Below the pieces are notes generated by a model. It was not told where the DNA came from. It ran no database searches and worked only from the letters and a program-made list of their open reading frames with translations. A program made the position numbers and the translations under genes. Shown here piece after piece: positions 1-9,216 of a stretch of 64,000 bases of DNA (positions are counted from its first letter, which is position 1; every line of letters starts with the position of its first letter). Source of the stretch: a virus; IMG/VR virus record IMGVR_UViG_3300044712_000786, positions 1 through 64,000 of that record; one strand, written 5' to 3'.

Positions 1-579
1 TTAAAAACGACTCTTAACGATAAGGGCAAGCCCATTATTAAAGAATCTCGCTATGAGACAATTAAGCGTCATTGCGAAAATTACGTTAAAATCTATAATC
101 AGAATAAGAAAGACGCTAAATTTGCTAATTGGTTCTATGAAAGATATCTATTGGGTTATAGCTATAATACGACCCTTAAAGAAGTGTTTTCCGACCAATT
201 CCCTCATATCGTAAGCATTAGGGACGTAGTAGAAGCCCCTGAGAATAAGAGAGTTTGCTTTGCGGGAGTTGTCGAGGAAACGGTTAATTCCGTATCCAAG
301 AACGAGAAAAAAACTAAATATTTCCGATTAAAGGTTGTGGACGAAACTGAGTCTATTAATACCCTTATATTCAACGATAAAATCGAGGACTGTAAATTAT
401 TAAATAAAGAATTACCCTCCGAAGATAATATTGTTTTAATTACTGGAACCCGTAAAAATGATGCCGTATTCGCGGATAAGATTGTAGTCCAAGATTATCG
501 GATATTCATGAAACTTAACCAGTTAAAATCTCAAGAAACTATTGACAAAAAAGTAAATAATGATGATAATAAGGTATGA
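1..579 (+). CDS. dnaE: DNA polymerase III alpha subunit-like, C-terminal part (5' truncated by window)
   Basis: The open frame runs from the first base of the window, so this is the end of a gene that starts upstream; a TTG at 151 is in frame but is not needed as a start. The readable 192 residues have a helical stretch followed by an OB-fold-like segment (VSIRDVV, then VCFAGVV, KYFRLKVVDE, INTLIF), which is the layout of the nucleic-acid-binding domain near the C-terminus of bacterial C-family polymerases, where the text is usually 'G.V......TKKG..MAF..LED..G'. The family elongates DNA in replication. The stop overlaps the start of the SSB-like gene (ATGA), consistent with a replication operon. 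The catalytic PHP and palm domains lie outside the window, so an isolated OB-fold protein cannot be excluded. Confidence 0.55.
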   Translation, partial: LKTTLNDKGKPIIKESRYETIKRHCENYVKIYNQNKKDAKFANWFYERYLLGYSYNTTLKEVFSDQFPHIVSIRDVVEAPENKRVCFAGVVEETVNSVSKNEKKTKYFRLKVVDETESINTLIFNDKIEDCKLLNKELPSEDNIVLITGTRKNDAVFADKIVVQDYRIFMKLNQLKSQETIDKKVNNDDNKV

Positions 580-1124
580 TTCAATTTTATAAACCTAATC
601 CTCGTGTTACTGGTTCGGCTTGCTCTTTTAGGGGCGACACGGTAGAAGGAAACGTATTTGTTAGTCTTTTGAAGCAGGCGTCTTGGGACGATAATGCAAA
701 AATTGGCTCCTTCAAAGCAAACAAAGATGATAAGAGTAAAGTCGCCAATATCAAGTTAAACTTTAATGAAGCGGCAGCTATCCTAGATTGCATTGAGCGA
801 AATAGGCCATTTAGCACGTATCATAAAACCGAAGCCCAAAAGGTAGGCATCAACTTTAAACCTTACATGAAGGAAGTGGAGGGGAAACAAACCCAAGTAG
901 GATTTAGTTTTTCTATGTCTAAAGAAGCTGGAGATACAAAAGAAAGTTTCCTGATTGGATTTACTTTTGCTGAAGCTCGCCATATTAGAGAATATCTGAT
1001 AGCCGTGATGCAGAACTATTATTCTAGACTGTTTATCTCAAACGAAAAGCGATTTAAGAAAACCGAGAAAGAGGAAGCCCCCGCCATTGAAGAAGCTCCC
1101 GTTGATGACACTTCTTTAGAATAA
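576..1124 (+). CDS. Putative single-stranded DNA-binding protein
   Basis: This 182-residue protein has a mixed beta core (NVFVSLLKQASW near residues 27-37, then IGSF, then VANIKLNF near 57-64) and ends in an acidic tail (KEEAPAIEEAPVDDTSLE). A conserved-looking core with a flexible acidic C-terminus is the general architecture of phage SSBs such as T7 gp2.5 and T4 gp32, where the tail recruits replication partners. It is translationally coupled to the polymerase-like gene (ATGA overlap) and is followed after one base by a glycosyltransferase gene. I do not recognise the exact family; the assignment rests on tail, size and neighbours. A PC4/whirly-type transcription factor is the main alternative. 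Confidence 0.45.
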   Translation: MIQFYKPNPRVTGSACSFRGDTVEGNVFVSLLKQASWDDNAKIGSFKANKDDKSKVANIKLNFNEAAAILDCIERNRPFSTYHKTEAQKVGINFKPYMKEVEGKQTQVGFSFSMSKEAGDTKESFLIGFTFAEARHIREYLIAVMQNYYSRLFISNEKRFKKTEKEEAPAIEEAPVDDTSLE

Positions 1125-1125
1125 T

Positions 1126-3072
1126 ATGAGGAAAAAGAAGGTCGTTTTTCATACAGATTACTCTAAGGCCAAAACTGGTTTTGGCCGTGCCATTAAAGCT
1201 CTTCTTAAAAAGCTTTATAAAACTGGCAAATATGAGATAGTTCATTATTGTATGAACTTGCCATATTCGGCTCCAGAGCTATCTGTTACGCCATGGAAGT
1301 CAGTTGGTTGTCTACCCAACGACCAAAACGAGACTAACAATTATTTGTCTCAATTACCTCCCGAGCAGCGAGACCCGCATTTTAGGCAAATGTGCTATGG
1401 CTCTTATTACTTGGACAGAATTATTGCCGAAGAAAAACCTGACGTTTATTTTGGGATACAAGATATCTGGGGAGTGGATTATGCGATTGGTAGGAAGTGG
1501 TTTGGTGATATTACTTCGGTAATATGGACTACTCTTGACTCTCTGCCTATTCTCCCTAATGCGGTAGAAAAAGCTCCATTAATTAAAAATTATTGGATTT
1601 GGAGCGATTTCGCTACCAAGGCTCTACACGAGCTTGGTCATAAGCATGTCAAAACGGTTCATGGGGCTATCGAGACTGAACATTTCTTTAGGATGTCCGA
1701 AGAAGACAGGGCTAAATTACGAGCGTTTCATGGGATTCCTCAGGATTTATTTATTGTCGGTTTCGTCTTTAGAAATCAGCTTAGAAAATCCGTTCCTAAC
1801 CTTCTTGAGGGTTTTAAGAAATTCCAAGAACAAAATCTATCTGCTAAAGCTAAGTTATTGCTACATACACATTTCGGTGAGGGATGGAACATCCATAAAT
1901 TGGCTGACGAATATAAGGTCAATAAAGATGATATCCTAACTACTTACGTTTGCAAGAACTGTAAAAATTACGAAGTAAAACCCTTTACTGGTCACGATAT
2001 CGCCTGTAAGCATTGTGGCTCTCCAAATTCTCAGGTAACTACTTGTATCTTTGATGGAGTTACCGAGGAACAATTGAATCATGTTTACAACCTGATGGAT
2101 GTTTATTGTCACCCATTTACCAGCGGTGGACAGGAAATTCCCATTGAAGAAGCTAAGCTTGCTGGGCTTATTACATTAGTTACTAACTATAGTTGTGGAG
2201 AAGAGCTTTGCTCGCCAGAGGCTAAATCCCTGCCCCTAGAGTGGACTGAATATAGAGAGCATGGCACAGAATTTAGGAAAGCTTCTACTTTGCCAGCTTC
2301 TATTGCTAAGCAATTAGCGGTAGTTTACAGAACGGGCAAACAGGAAAGAATTAAATGGGGACTAGCGGCGAGAGAGTGGACCCTTAAGAATTACTCCGCT
2401 GAAGCTATCGGAAAGATAGTAGAAGAGCTTATTGATACTGCTCCGTTCATTGAAGACCAAACCGTATTTGATGTTACTAAAGCGGAAGATGCCCCAGTCC
2501 CATTTGTCGAAGATAACTTGGCATGGATTAAGTCTCTTTATCGCATCATCTTAAAGATGGATGTTTTGGATTCTGATGATGGGGTTAAGCATTGGATGAA
2601 TCGTCTATCTCAGGGCGAACAAAGACAGAATATTGAAAGCTATTTCCGAAGTGTTGCTAAGAATGATAATCTTAAGGCTAAGGGTTTCGACCTGAATACT
2701 TGGTTAGACCCCAAGGATGGGAAGCGCGTCTTATTAGTTATGCCCGAAAGCATTGGCGACGTATTCATGATTACTAGCTTGCTTCCTTCTATCAAAAGAG
2801 TATACCCCGAGCACAGCCTTTATGTAGCTACTAAACAGGAGTATTTTAGTATCTTCGATTGTAATGAGCATGTCAAGGCAGTTATTCCATATATCCCGCA
2901 AATGGACTCTCTTCTTTGGTTAGAGGGACAATGGACGAATAAGGGCTTCTTCGATATCGCCTTTTTGCCTTTCGCTGGGACACAAAGATTCCTCGATTAT
3001 ATGCACAATGGCAAAGATAAAATCGAATTCGATATGAATACTCGTATGATGAAGTGGGACAGTGGAAAGTAA
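1126..3072 (+). CDS. Two-domain glycosyltransferase: GT4-like domain with zinc ribbon plus N-terminal half of a GT9 fold
   Basis: Residues 1-440 look like a GT-B glycosyltransferase of the GT4 type: N-terminal VVFHTDYSKAKTGFGRAIKA, a central IVGFVFRNQLRKSVPNLLEG and the donor-site stretch FTSGGQEIPIEEAKLAG. A zinc-ribbon-like insertion is visible with C276, C279, C294 and C297. From residue 533 a second Rossmann domain begins (KRVLLVMPESIGDVFMITSL), which reads like the N-terminal half of GT9 heptosyltransferases, but the protein ends before the GT9 C-terminal half. That half is encoded by the next gene, 14 bases downstream in another frame. The likely role is transfer of sugars to phage DNA, a virion protein or host surface glycan; the acceptor cannot be told. 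Confidence 0.75.
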   Translation: MRKKKVVFHTDYSKAKTGFGRAIKALLKKLYKTGKYEIVHYCMNLPYSAPELSVTPWKSVGCLPNDQNETNNYLSQLPPEQRDPHFRQMCYGSYYLDRIIAEEKPDVYFGIQDIWGVDYAIGRKWFGDITSVIWTTLDSLPILPNAVEKAPLIKNYWIWSDFATKALHELGHKHVKTVHGAIETEHFFRMSEEDRAKLRAFHGIPQDLFIVGFVFRNQLRKSVPNLLEGFKKFQEQNLSAKAKLLLHTHFGEGWNIHKLADEYKVNKDDILTTYVCKNCKNYEVKPFTGHDIACKHCGSPNSQVTTCIFDGVTEEQLNHVYNLMDVYCHPFTSGGQEIPIEEAKLAGLITLVTNYSCGEELCSPEAKSLPLEWTEYREHGTEFRKASTLPASIAKQLAVVYRTGKQERIKWGLAAREWTLKNYSAEAIGKIVEELIDTAPFIEDQTVFDVTKAEDAPVPFVEDNLAWIKSLYRIILKMDVLDSDDGVKHWMNRLSQGEQRQNIESYFRSVAKNDNLKAKGFDLNTWLDPKDGKRVLLVMPESIGDVFMITSLLPSIKRVYPEHSLYVATKQEYFSIFDCNEHVKAVIPYIPQMDSLLWLEGQWTNKGFFDIAFLPFAGTQRFLDYMHNGKDKIEFDMNTRMMKWDSGK

Positions 3073-3086
3073 TTAACTGAAAAATT

Positions 3087-4253
3087 ATGCATTTATTGGA
3101 ACGTTATGCCCTAGCTTGTGGCGTCAAGATAGATAAGCCATTTATCTACGAGAAGTATTTTCCCTTACTAGTGGATAAATATATCACTATCCATACTACT
3201 AGCAAGGACTCCAAAACATATTCTTATTGGCAAGAAGTAGTAGACATCTTAATCCCTATTCTGTCCAAGCATCAAATATCGATAGTCCAAGTTGGGGGAA
3301 AATCAGATAGGCCCCTAAATTTTGTCTATACTACCTTAGGACAAACGAACATTAATCAGGTTGCCTATATTGTTAATAATGGAATACTTCACCTAGGGAT
3401 AGATAGTTTTCCCGCTCACCTAGCTGGTTACTATGATAAACCTATTGTTGCATTATACTCGAATAATTTTGTCGAGTGCGTTAAACCGTATTGGGGCAAT
3501 CCAGAAAAGCAAATCCTGATGGAGCCCGAACATGGAGATTTGAAGCCCTCTTTTTCTTATAACGAAAATCCCAAAACGATTAATCGAATTAAGCCTGAGT
3601 CTATCGCTTGTTCAGTTTGCAAGCTACTCGATATTCCATTCACTTACGAATATGAGACGGTTTATATTGGCCCATTATTTGAAAATCGTATCTTGGAAAC
3701 CCTTCCAAATCAGGTAGTTAATCCCGCCCAGTTCAATGCTCAGAACATGGTAGTTAGAATGGACATGGAATTTAACGAGCAGAATCTAGCTAATCAAATT
3801 GCGGTAAGTAAGTGCATCATCATTACTAACAAGCCCATACATCCAGAGCTATTGTCTAAATTCAAACAAAATATCCAAGAAATTCATTATGAGCTAACGC
3901 CAGAACACAACATCAAATTCGTGGAGTATGCCCGTAATCTAGGAATAAAGGTAGACCTTTTTACTTATTTCAGTAATGAAAAATTGGAAGCTCTAAAAAT
4001 GGACTATTTTGATTTCGGGATGATTCACCCTCAGAATAAAGATGTCCCCGAAGAAATAACCAAGCTAGGAGATATTCCATTGTTTTATAAGTCGAGCAAG
4101 TTTACTTTAAGCTCTGGCAAAATCTTCGTTAGTCACGCTGGAATGCGTAATGGGCAATTAGTAAATAATCTATCTGACCATTTATTACCCGTTGTTAATA
4201 CGGAAGAATTTTGGAAAGAGAAACATCACTTTAGAATAGTTAAATATAAATAA
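3087..4253 (+). CDS. GT9-like glycosyltransferase C-terminal domain protein
   Basis: The 388-residue protein opens with a linker-like helix (MHLLERYALACGVKID) and then a Rossmann domain with the hallmarks of the donor-binding half of GT9 heptosyltransferases: KYITIHTTSKDSKTYSYW, ISIVQVGGKSDRP, INQVAYIVNNGILHLGIDSF, PAHLAGYYDKPIVALY. The N-terminal GT9 half is at the end of the preceding gene, so together the two products could rebuild one GT-B enzyme. A TGA at 3078 in this frame stops the ORF from extending upstream, so fusion would need recoding. Residues of about 200-388 form an extra domain I do not recognise. It is probably co-transcribed with the upstream gene. Confidence 0.65.
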   Translation: MHLLERYALACGVKIDKPFIYEKYFPLLVDKYITIHTTSKDSKTYSYWQEVVDILIPILSKHQISIVQVGGKSDRPLNFVYTTLGQTNINQVAYIVNNGILHLGIDSFPAHLAGYYDKPIVALYSNNFVECVKPYWGNPEKQILMEPEHGDLKPSFSYNENPKTINRIKPESIACSVCKLLDIPFTYEYETVYIGPLFENRILETLPNQVVNPAQFNAQNMVVRMDMEFNEQNLANQIAVSKCIIITNKPIHPELLSKFKQNIQEIHYELTPEHNIKFVEYARNLGIKVDLFTYFSNEKLEALKMDYFDFGMIHPQNKDVPEEITKLGDIPLFYKSSKFTLSSGKIFVSHAGMRNGQLVNNLSDHLLPVVNTEEFWKEKHHFRIVKYK

Positions 4254-4255
4254 TT

Positions 4256-4951
4256 ATGTATCAAGACCCCCCATTCAAACTGTATAGAAACGACCTTGGG
4301 CTTATTAAAGACGGCTCAGTCACATATGTTTATAACGAAGATGGAACTATTAATTGGAGGAAGATGGTAAAGCCCCAATATCTTGTTCCCAATAAACAAC
4401 TTACAGATGAAACCGACATCACGAAACTTGATGATTCGAAGATTCTGATTACCCTAGCTGGTATTAGGGATTTGGCTAAAATCAGGGGCTATACTCGCGT
4501 AAGACATCATCCTACCGTAGGTGATAGCTATTTTGCTGACATGTGTACTATTTCGTGGTTGCCTAACTACGAGACTAGCGGTAACGAAATAGAATTCTCT
4601 GCGCTAGCTGATTCTTCGCCCGATAATACAAGAGGATTTTCTATGAATTATCTCGCAGCGATTGCCGAAAATCGCGCTTTTATTAGATGCGTGAGAAATT
4701 TTTTAAATATTAATATTGTTGGCGAAGAAGAAGTAGGAGCAGCCGCTCCCGCTCCCTCTACTGGGACAGACCTTCCTACCCCCATCAATATTCTTAAATC
4801 CCTAATGGACAAAAAGGGAATCGACTTTAATACCATCAAGGGAAAGCTTGTAGAAGAAAAATTTGAGAAAGCTTCTAGCCTTAAGAGTCTTGAAGACCTT
4901 AGTCAGGTAAAGATTTTCGAGCTAATAGAGCGGCTTAAAAAAGCTTCTTAG
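4256..4951 (+). CDS. Putative single-strand annealing recombinase (Rad52/Erf-like)
   Basis: Of 231 residues, positions 60-160 resemble phage single-strand annealing proteins: ILITLAGIRDLAKIRGYTRV, a beta stretch (YFADMCTISWLPNY), then the helix AENRAFIRCVRNFLNIN ending in GEEEV. The last element parallels the 'kEA...A.kRAlr.fG' helix of Rad52/Erf-like families. A low-complexity hinge (AAAPAPSTGTDLPTP) leads to a small helical C-terminal domain, as in many annealing proteins where the tail contacts SSB. Such proteins pair complementary strands during replication or recombination. It lies beside the SSB-like and polymerase genes and its 3' end overlaps the next, convergent gene by four bases. 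The family match is from pattern only. Confidence 0.42.
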   Translation: MYQDPPFKLYRNDLGLIKDGSVTYVYNEDGTINWRKMVKPQYLVPNKQLTDETDITKLDDSKILITLAGIRDLAKIRGYTRVRHHPTVGDSYFADMCTISWLPNYETSGNEIEFSALADSSPDNTRGFSMNYLAAIAENRAFIRCVRNFLNINIVGEEEVGAAAPAPSTGTDLPTPINILKSLMDKKGIDFNTIKGKLVEEKFEKASSLKSLEDLSQVKIFELIERLKKAS

Positions 4952-7900
4952 CAGGCATAGACACAAGTCATTACAAATTTGTTGGTTCCGTTCGAGGGGT
5001 TGTTTCTAATATAAATAGATTCAACCCCTGTTATCATTCCAGTCATAAAACCCCCGTAATAGTAGTTAACTAGGAATTGATTATAATCTCCCATCCATGA
5101 ATTATCACTAATATGTAGGTTAATTCCCGTAACGCCTTGTAGGGCTCTAGTGCCATTAGGAATTAGCTTCAGGCCAGTGAAAGTTCCCCTGTTTGGGCGA
5201 AGCTCTATATCACAAACAAAAGCTGTATCGGTTCCTTCAGAAAACGTATACAACCCGTTATGACCTTCTAGAACTTCCGCTTTGTGATAAGTGTCTTGAG
5301 CTAGAATATAGACGTTAGAAATCTTTTGAGGCTCATAGAATTTGAATTCCCAGAAACCCGAAGCTACCCCAGCAGAATAACCGCTTAGAGTAACATAAGG
5401 CGTGGTAGATACCTTATCCAGCGTAAGTATTTGTTTTGGTTGTCCACCGATATTAACTACGTAATTCTTACCAAAAATTTTATTCCAATTAGACAAGTTT
5501 TCAGCTAAGCAGTTCTCTTTAGCGTGGGGGCGATAAGTATTTATATGATAAACATCTTGATTGGCCTCAGCAGTTAAAGTAGCCGCTATAGTGAGAATTT
5601 CATTAGAATTCCATATGTTAAAGTCATAAACATACTCTCCATAATTAAACATCCTAGTTTGATGGTCTAATGCCCCAGTAAACACATAACCTAACTGAGT
5701 GCGGATTTTATTATTAATATGACGTAGCTCGATAGGAATGAGGGTATGATTTAGAGTTACCCCATTACGTACCCCCAGATAATAAGTGTCAAATCCATAG
5801 TCAACAGTGTGGGTCATATCTGGCGTCCAAATTTGATTAAGGGCCATCTTTTTATGGAATGGGAATACCTCACGCCAAGTTAAAGGGCCATTAGGGGTAT
5901 TCTGCGTAGAGTAGTCCTCGCTCCAAAAAGTTCCACTTTCACTATCCATATCAGTAAATAATCCATAAATATACCAAGGATTATTATCTGAATCCATACC
6001 GCCCGACATAGAATGTCGAGAAAGGACTCCCCCAGTTATAGCTAAGCCAGTCATAACAATATCCAGTCTTGACCCAGCTATATCCATCGGAAGCGAAATT
6101 CGACCCGTAGGAATTACATAGCCAAACATATTAACTTCTGCATTCAATGCGGAAGCTGGATAATCGTAGTTTTCGTAACCAGCTTTATGAGATTGCCACT
6201 GACCCGTTAGATAAATCCTGTCAATTAAATCAAGGTTTTTACCCTTGAGGGTTAGAATATCCGCTCCTACATCCTCTAAGTATGTATAGAAGTATAGCGG
6301 GTTTTCAATTAGTATATCGTCAATAACAGTATTAAAGCTAATATCGATACTTACGTCATGGGGATTAGGAAACTCATTACCATTATAATCCAAGATTCTA
6401 ACCTTACCGTCAAAATCGCTTTCACTCTGTCCTAGGGTAACATTAGCGGTATAACCACTGAACCACATCGGCTGAGTCCAATTTTCATTCCCAAAGGTAT
6501 TAACTCTCTCGGCGGTAATTAGTTGATTGCCCATCCTCATTAAGAAATTTACTTTATTATTAGATTTTAAGCTAGAGTTGAGGATATAGTAATCTAGGTT
6601 ATAGGCTAGTCCTGAAAAGACTTCGTTCTCTAGGAACGTGGGATTAAATTGCATCGAAGCATTATACAGTCCACCAGAAACAAATGCGATGGGCCTTAAA
6701 GACGGAGTTTGGATATCTAAATGAGATAAGCCGCCATATGAGAAATCAATTTTTAGCGGTCCTTCGGTTCCGCTAGCTGGCATAACCACATTTATACCAG
6801 AAGAAGTCATGGATAATACTGAACCAGTATTATACTTGTTGTTTACATAATTGAAAAACTTAACGTTGGGAGAACACCAGAAGTTTGACCCTTTGATTTC
6901 GATTACGGAACCGGGAATTCCCGTTTTGGGAACAATATCTTCTATTTTAGCGTATGGAGCAAAATTTCTAGATGAAACCCCAGTTGCACTATAAGTATCT
7001 GATATTACATACAGCGGTGCCCCAGTGAACGAAGTCGAGTAATTGGGAGCCGTAAAAGTTAAATTATGCTCATCTATTACAGAAAATTGCGTGTCATAAC
7101 TCCCTAATTTAACGGAAGTTATCCCTAGGAAGTCCGAGCCATATACAGCGACTTGCTCACCCCTATCTATAATTCGGATACTAGAATCATCTATAGTAAT
7201 ACCGAAAGGCAATATAGTAAAATTCTGAGAAGAAGAAATAACGCTCTGTGATGGAGACCAAACTTCAGCGGATATAGGCCCCGTAAAACTATTAAAGGGA
7301 ACGGTAAATCGATAGAATTCTTCGTTCTTTTGCATTGGCGTTACCCAATCTCCCCCATTGCCAACCTTGGTCATCGTCACGGTATTAAGGTTATTACCAT
7401 AAACCGTTACGGATGTCCCATGTTTTCCTGAAGTTGGTATAAATGAATCAATACTAGGAGAAAACCTAGAAGCGAGTCTCATTAAGTCTAAGACTTCTGC
7501 ATGAGTAATAATATCATAGGAATTTTCTAATACCCCATCGGAACCGACGCTCAGAGACTTAGAAGCTAATAGTCCAGATATCAAGAAAATTTCTTCCAAA
7601 GAGCTATCAACTGGTCGATAAGCATTAATTCTCATGCCTATAAAATTTCCAGAACTAGAAAAATTCATATGTTCTGAATTGGTAAGTATGGAAGAAGTTA
7701 CTTGGCGCTGGCCAAAGAAAATCCTATCTGGGGAAATTTCACCAGTATAATTTGATTTCTGTTTGTAATCTGCTAATACGTCCGCTTGATATTTTAAAGA
7801 AAAGTCTTTTATTTCGTCTATTGTTTCGGTGGTTCCCGCCATGTCCTCTAGAGTAATAGAGTTAGCGTGAAGAGCTTCTTCAATATTTATAGACGAATTA

Positions 7901-8277
7901 TTAGAATAATTGGGAATGATAGAGCCCTTAATCGGTTCAAAAAACTTGATTACCCCGTCTATCCTAATGGAAGAATTAGCTTTGCACGAAACAGAATAAT
8001 CGCTTAGTAATCCACTATTGAAATAAAGTCCTCCAACATAACCGCTTATTTTAGCCGACTCTTCCCTTATGATATAATCCAATAGAAAGTCCGTTCCAGT
8101 GATAACATAGCTAAGAGATAAATTTCCTTGAATACCATCTGTATAGTTAAAATGGTTATTCATGGTCTGACCAACTACGTAATTGGGAACTAAGGAATTA
8201 CTTAATCCAATTTGAGCGTTTTGAACTTTAATCTCGCTACCATTCAGATAGACGTTTATGTTATCAAAAGAGTACAT
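4948..8277 (-). CDS. Large tail protein: tail-tube-like N-terminus with IPT/TIG domains
   Basis: This 1109-residue virion-type protein is all beta by appearance. Residues 1-130 (MYSFDNINVYLNGSEIKVQN... then GLLSDYSVSC) match the N-terminal fold of the two genes that follow it on this strand and of the tail-tube protein at 42997. The middle has at least two IPT/TIG (Ig-like) domains, marked by IDSFIPTSGKHGTSVTVYG and IEDIVPKTGIPGSVIEIKG, and others less clear. The C-terminal third may be sugar-binding but is not recognised. Its start overlaps the stop of the upstream gene (TAATG). The likely place is the tail surface or tip, where the tube fold would dock and the Ig-like domains protrude. Confidence 0.65.
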   Translation of the reverse strand: MYSFDNINVYLNGSEIKVQNAQIGLSNSLVPNYVVGQTMNNHFNYTDGIQGNLSLSYVITGTDFLLDYIIREESAKISGYVGGLYFNSGLLSDYSVSCKANSSIRIDGVIKFFEPIKGSIIPNYSNNSSINIEEALHANSITLEDMAGTTETIDEIKDFSLKYQADVLADYKQKSNYTGEISPDRIFFGQRQVTSSILTNSEHMNFSSSGNFIGMRINAYRPVDSSLEEIFLISGLLASKSLSVGSDGVLENSYDIITHAEVLDLMRLASRFSPSIDSFIPTSGKHGTSVTVYGNNLNTVTMTKVGNGGDWVTPMQKNEEFYRFTVPFNSFTGPISAEVWSPSQSVISSSQNFTILPFGITIDDSSIRIIDRGEQVAVYGSDFLGITSVKLGSYDTQFSVIDEHNLTFTAPNYSTSFTGAPLYVISDTYSATGVSSRNFAPYAKIEDIVPKTGIPGSVIEIKGSNFWCSPNVKFFNYVNNKYNTGSVLSMTSSGINVVMPASGTEGPLKIDFSYGGLSHLDIQTPSLRPIAFVSGGLYNASMQFNPTFLENEVFSGLAYNLDYYILNSSLKSNNKVNFLMRMGNQLITAERVNTFGNENWTQPMWFSGYTANVTLGQSESDFDGKVRILDYNGNEFPNPHDVSIDISFNTVIDDILIENPLYFYTYLEDVGADILTLKGKNLDLIDRIYLTGQWQSHKAGYENYDYPASALNAEVNMFGYVIPTGRISLPMDIAGSRLDIVMTGLAITGGVLSRHSMSGGMDSDNNPWYIYGLFTDMDSESGTFWSEDYSTQNTPNGPLTWREVFPFHKKMALNQIWTPDMTHTVDYGFDTYYLGVRNGVTLNHTLIPIELRHINNKIRTQLGYVFTGALDHQTRMFNYGEYVYDFNIWNSNEILTIAATLTAEANQDVYHINTYRPHAKENCLAENLSNWNKIFGKNYVVNIGGQPKQILTLDKVSTTPYVTLSGYSAGVASGFWEFKFYEPQKISNVYILAQDTYHKAEVLEGHNGLYTFSEGTDTAFVCDIELRPNRGTFTGLKLIPNGTRALQGVTGINLHISDNSWMGDYNQFLVNYYYGGFMTGMITGVESIYIRNNPSNGTNKFVMTCVYAC

Positions 8278-9191
8278 TAATAAAACCTAACTATATTGGT
8301 AGAGACCTTCAAGACGCTTGAGCTTTGACTGTCTATACTATTTGATTTAACTAAACCATTCTTAATAGAGATAAATGGAACATTTTGACTTTTTACCGTG
8401 TTGTCAATAATAGCTTCGGAATATGGATACAACATTACTCCTAAGTCTACAATGGAATTTTTGCCGATATTCATGGATTTATTTAGATTACGGCTATTAT
8501 AAGTATTTGATGTAACGAAACTTATGGGGTCTTGTTTGGTCATTTCTAAATTTTTTAGATACTCATGGCTTATTTCTATGCTCTCTTGGGCTTCCAAAAG
8601 CTTTACGTATTTTGGATACCTCATTCCTACATATGTCATTGGAGCCCAATTAGTAGAAAACGAATATGAAAGATTATTTAAATTAATGCTTTCTTCCCAT
8701 ACTTGATTTGTTCTCGATAAATTATCATATTTAGAGATAACAGCAGAAGAGAAATAATGAGCTAGCCCCTCTGCATTATCTTCATTATAGGTAATAGAGC
8801 CATTAGATTCTACTAAAGTCCCAGAAGTAGGGGCAAAGCAAATAAATTCAGCCGAAGCTTTAACGATGTCATTTGTTGCAACGTTGATATTATAGGTTTT
8901 GAGATATCCTTGTCCTGTTATACCGCCGATAATTATAGGGATAGCTGGAAAAGTAATAGCATTAAATTGTTTGATTTGATTGACTAAGCTATAAATAGGT
9001 TCATTGTTTGGCTCTAGGAAATATGAAATACGTATATCAGATTGAAAAGCCCCCTCAAAGGAATTCGTATAAGCCCCCCTTTGCCCTAGTATTCCGATTT
9101 TTTCAATAGGATTACTACTTGAGATAGAGGCTGAGTCAGCCATTATCCCAGTTCCGTTAACCGTTACGTCACATTTTTCAAAAGAAATCAT
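8277..9191 (-). CDS. Tail-tube-like structural protein, paralogue 2
   Basis: This 304-residue protein starts MISFEKCDVTVNGTGIMADS, parallel to the start of its 1109-residue neighbour, and has the signature GQGYLKTYNINVATNDIVKA, which aligns with GNGYLSSYSVDASVGDFPRA of the tail-tube protein at 42997. The same order of elements (NG near the N-terminus, G-x-G-Y-L, later an aromatic-rich strand block) occurs in all five paralogues. It has no recognisable enzyme motif. A GTGTAA motif lies 19 bases before its start and overlaps the stop codon of the upstream gene. It may form a tube cap, distal-tail or tip ring; that is inference from the fold and from its place beside the tail-tip genes. Confidence 0.6.
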   Translation of the reverse strand: MISFEKCDVTVNGTGIMADSASISSSNPIEKIGILGQRGAYTNSFEGAFQSDIRISYFLEPNNEPIYSLVNQIKQFNAITFPAIPIIIGGITGQGYLKTYNINVATNDIVKASAEFICFAPTSGTLVESNGSITYNEDNAEGLAHYFSSAVISKYDNLSRTNQVWEESINLNNLSYSFSTNWAPMTYVGMRYPKYVKLLEAQESIEISHEYLKNLEMTKQDPISFVTSNTYNSRNLNKSMNIGKNSIVDLGVMLYPYSEAIIDNTVKSQNVPFISIKNGLVKSNSIDSQSSSVLKVSTNIVRFY

Positions 9192-9210
9192 TCCTTATAC
9201 CTAACAAAAA

Positions 9211-9216
9211 TTACAC
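9211..9216 (-). promoter_or_regulatory. GTGTAA motif upstream of the 8277-9191 gene
   Basis: On the minus strand the sequence is AAGTGTAATTTTTG, ending 19 bases before the ATG at 9191; its TAA is also the stop of the upstream gene. It belongs to a set of similar motifs before structural genes. A promoter role is inferred. Confidence 0.35.
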
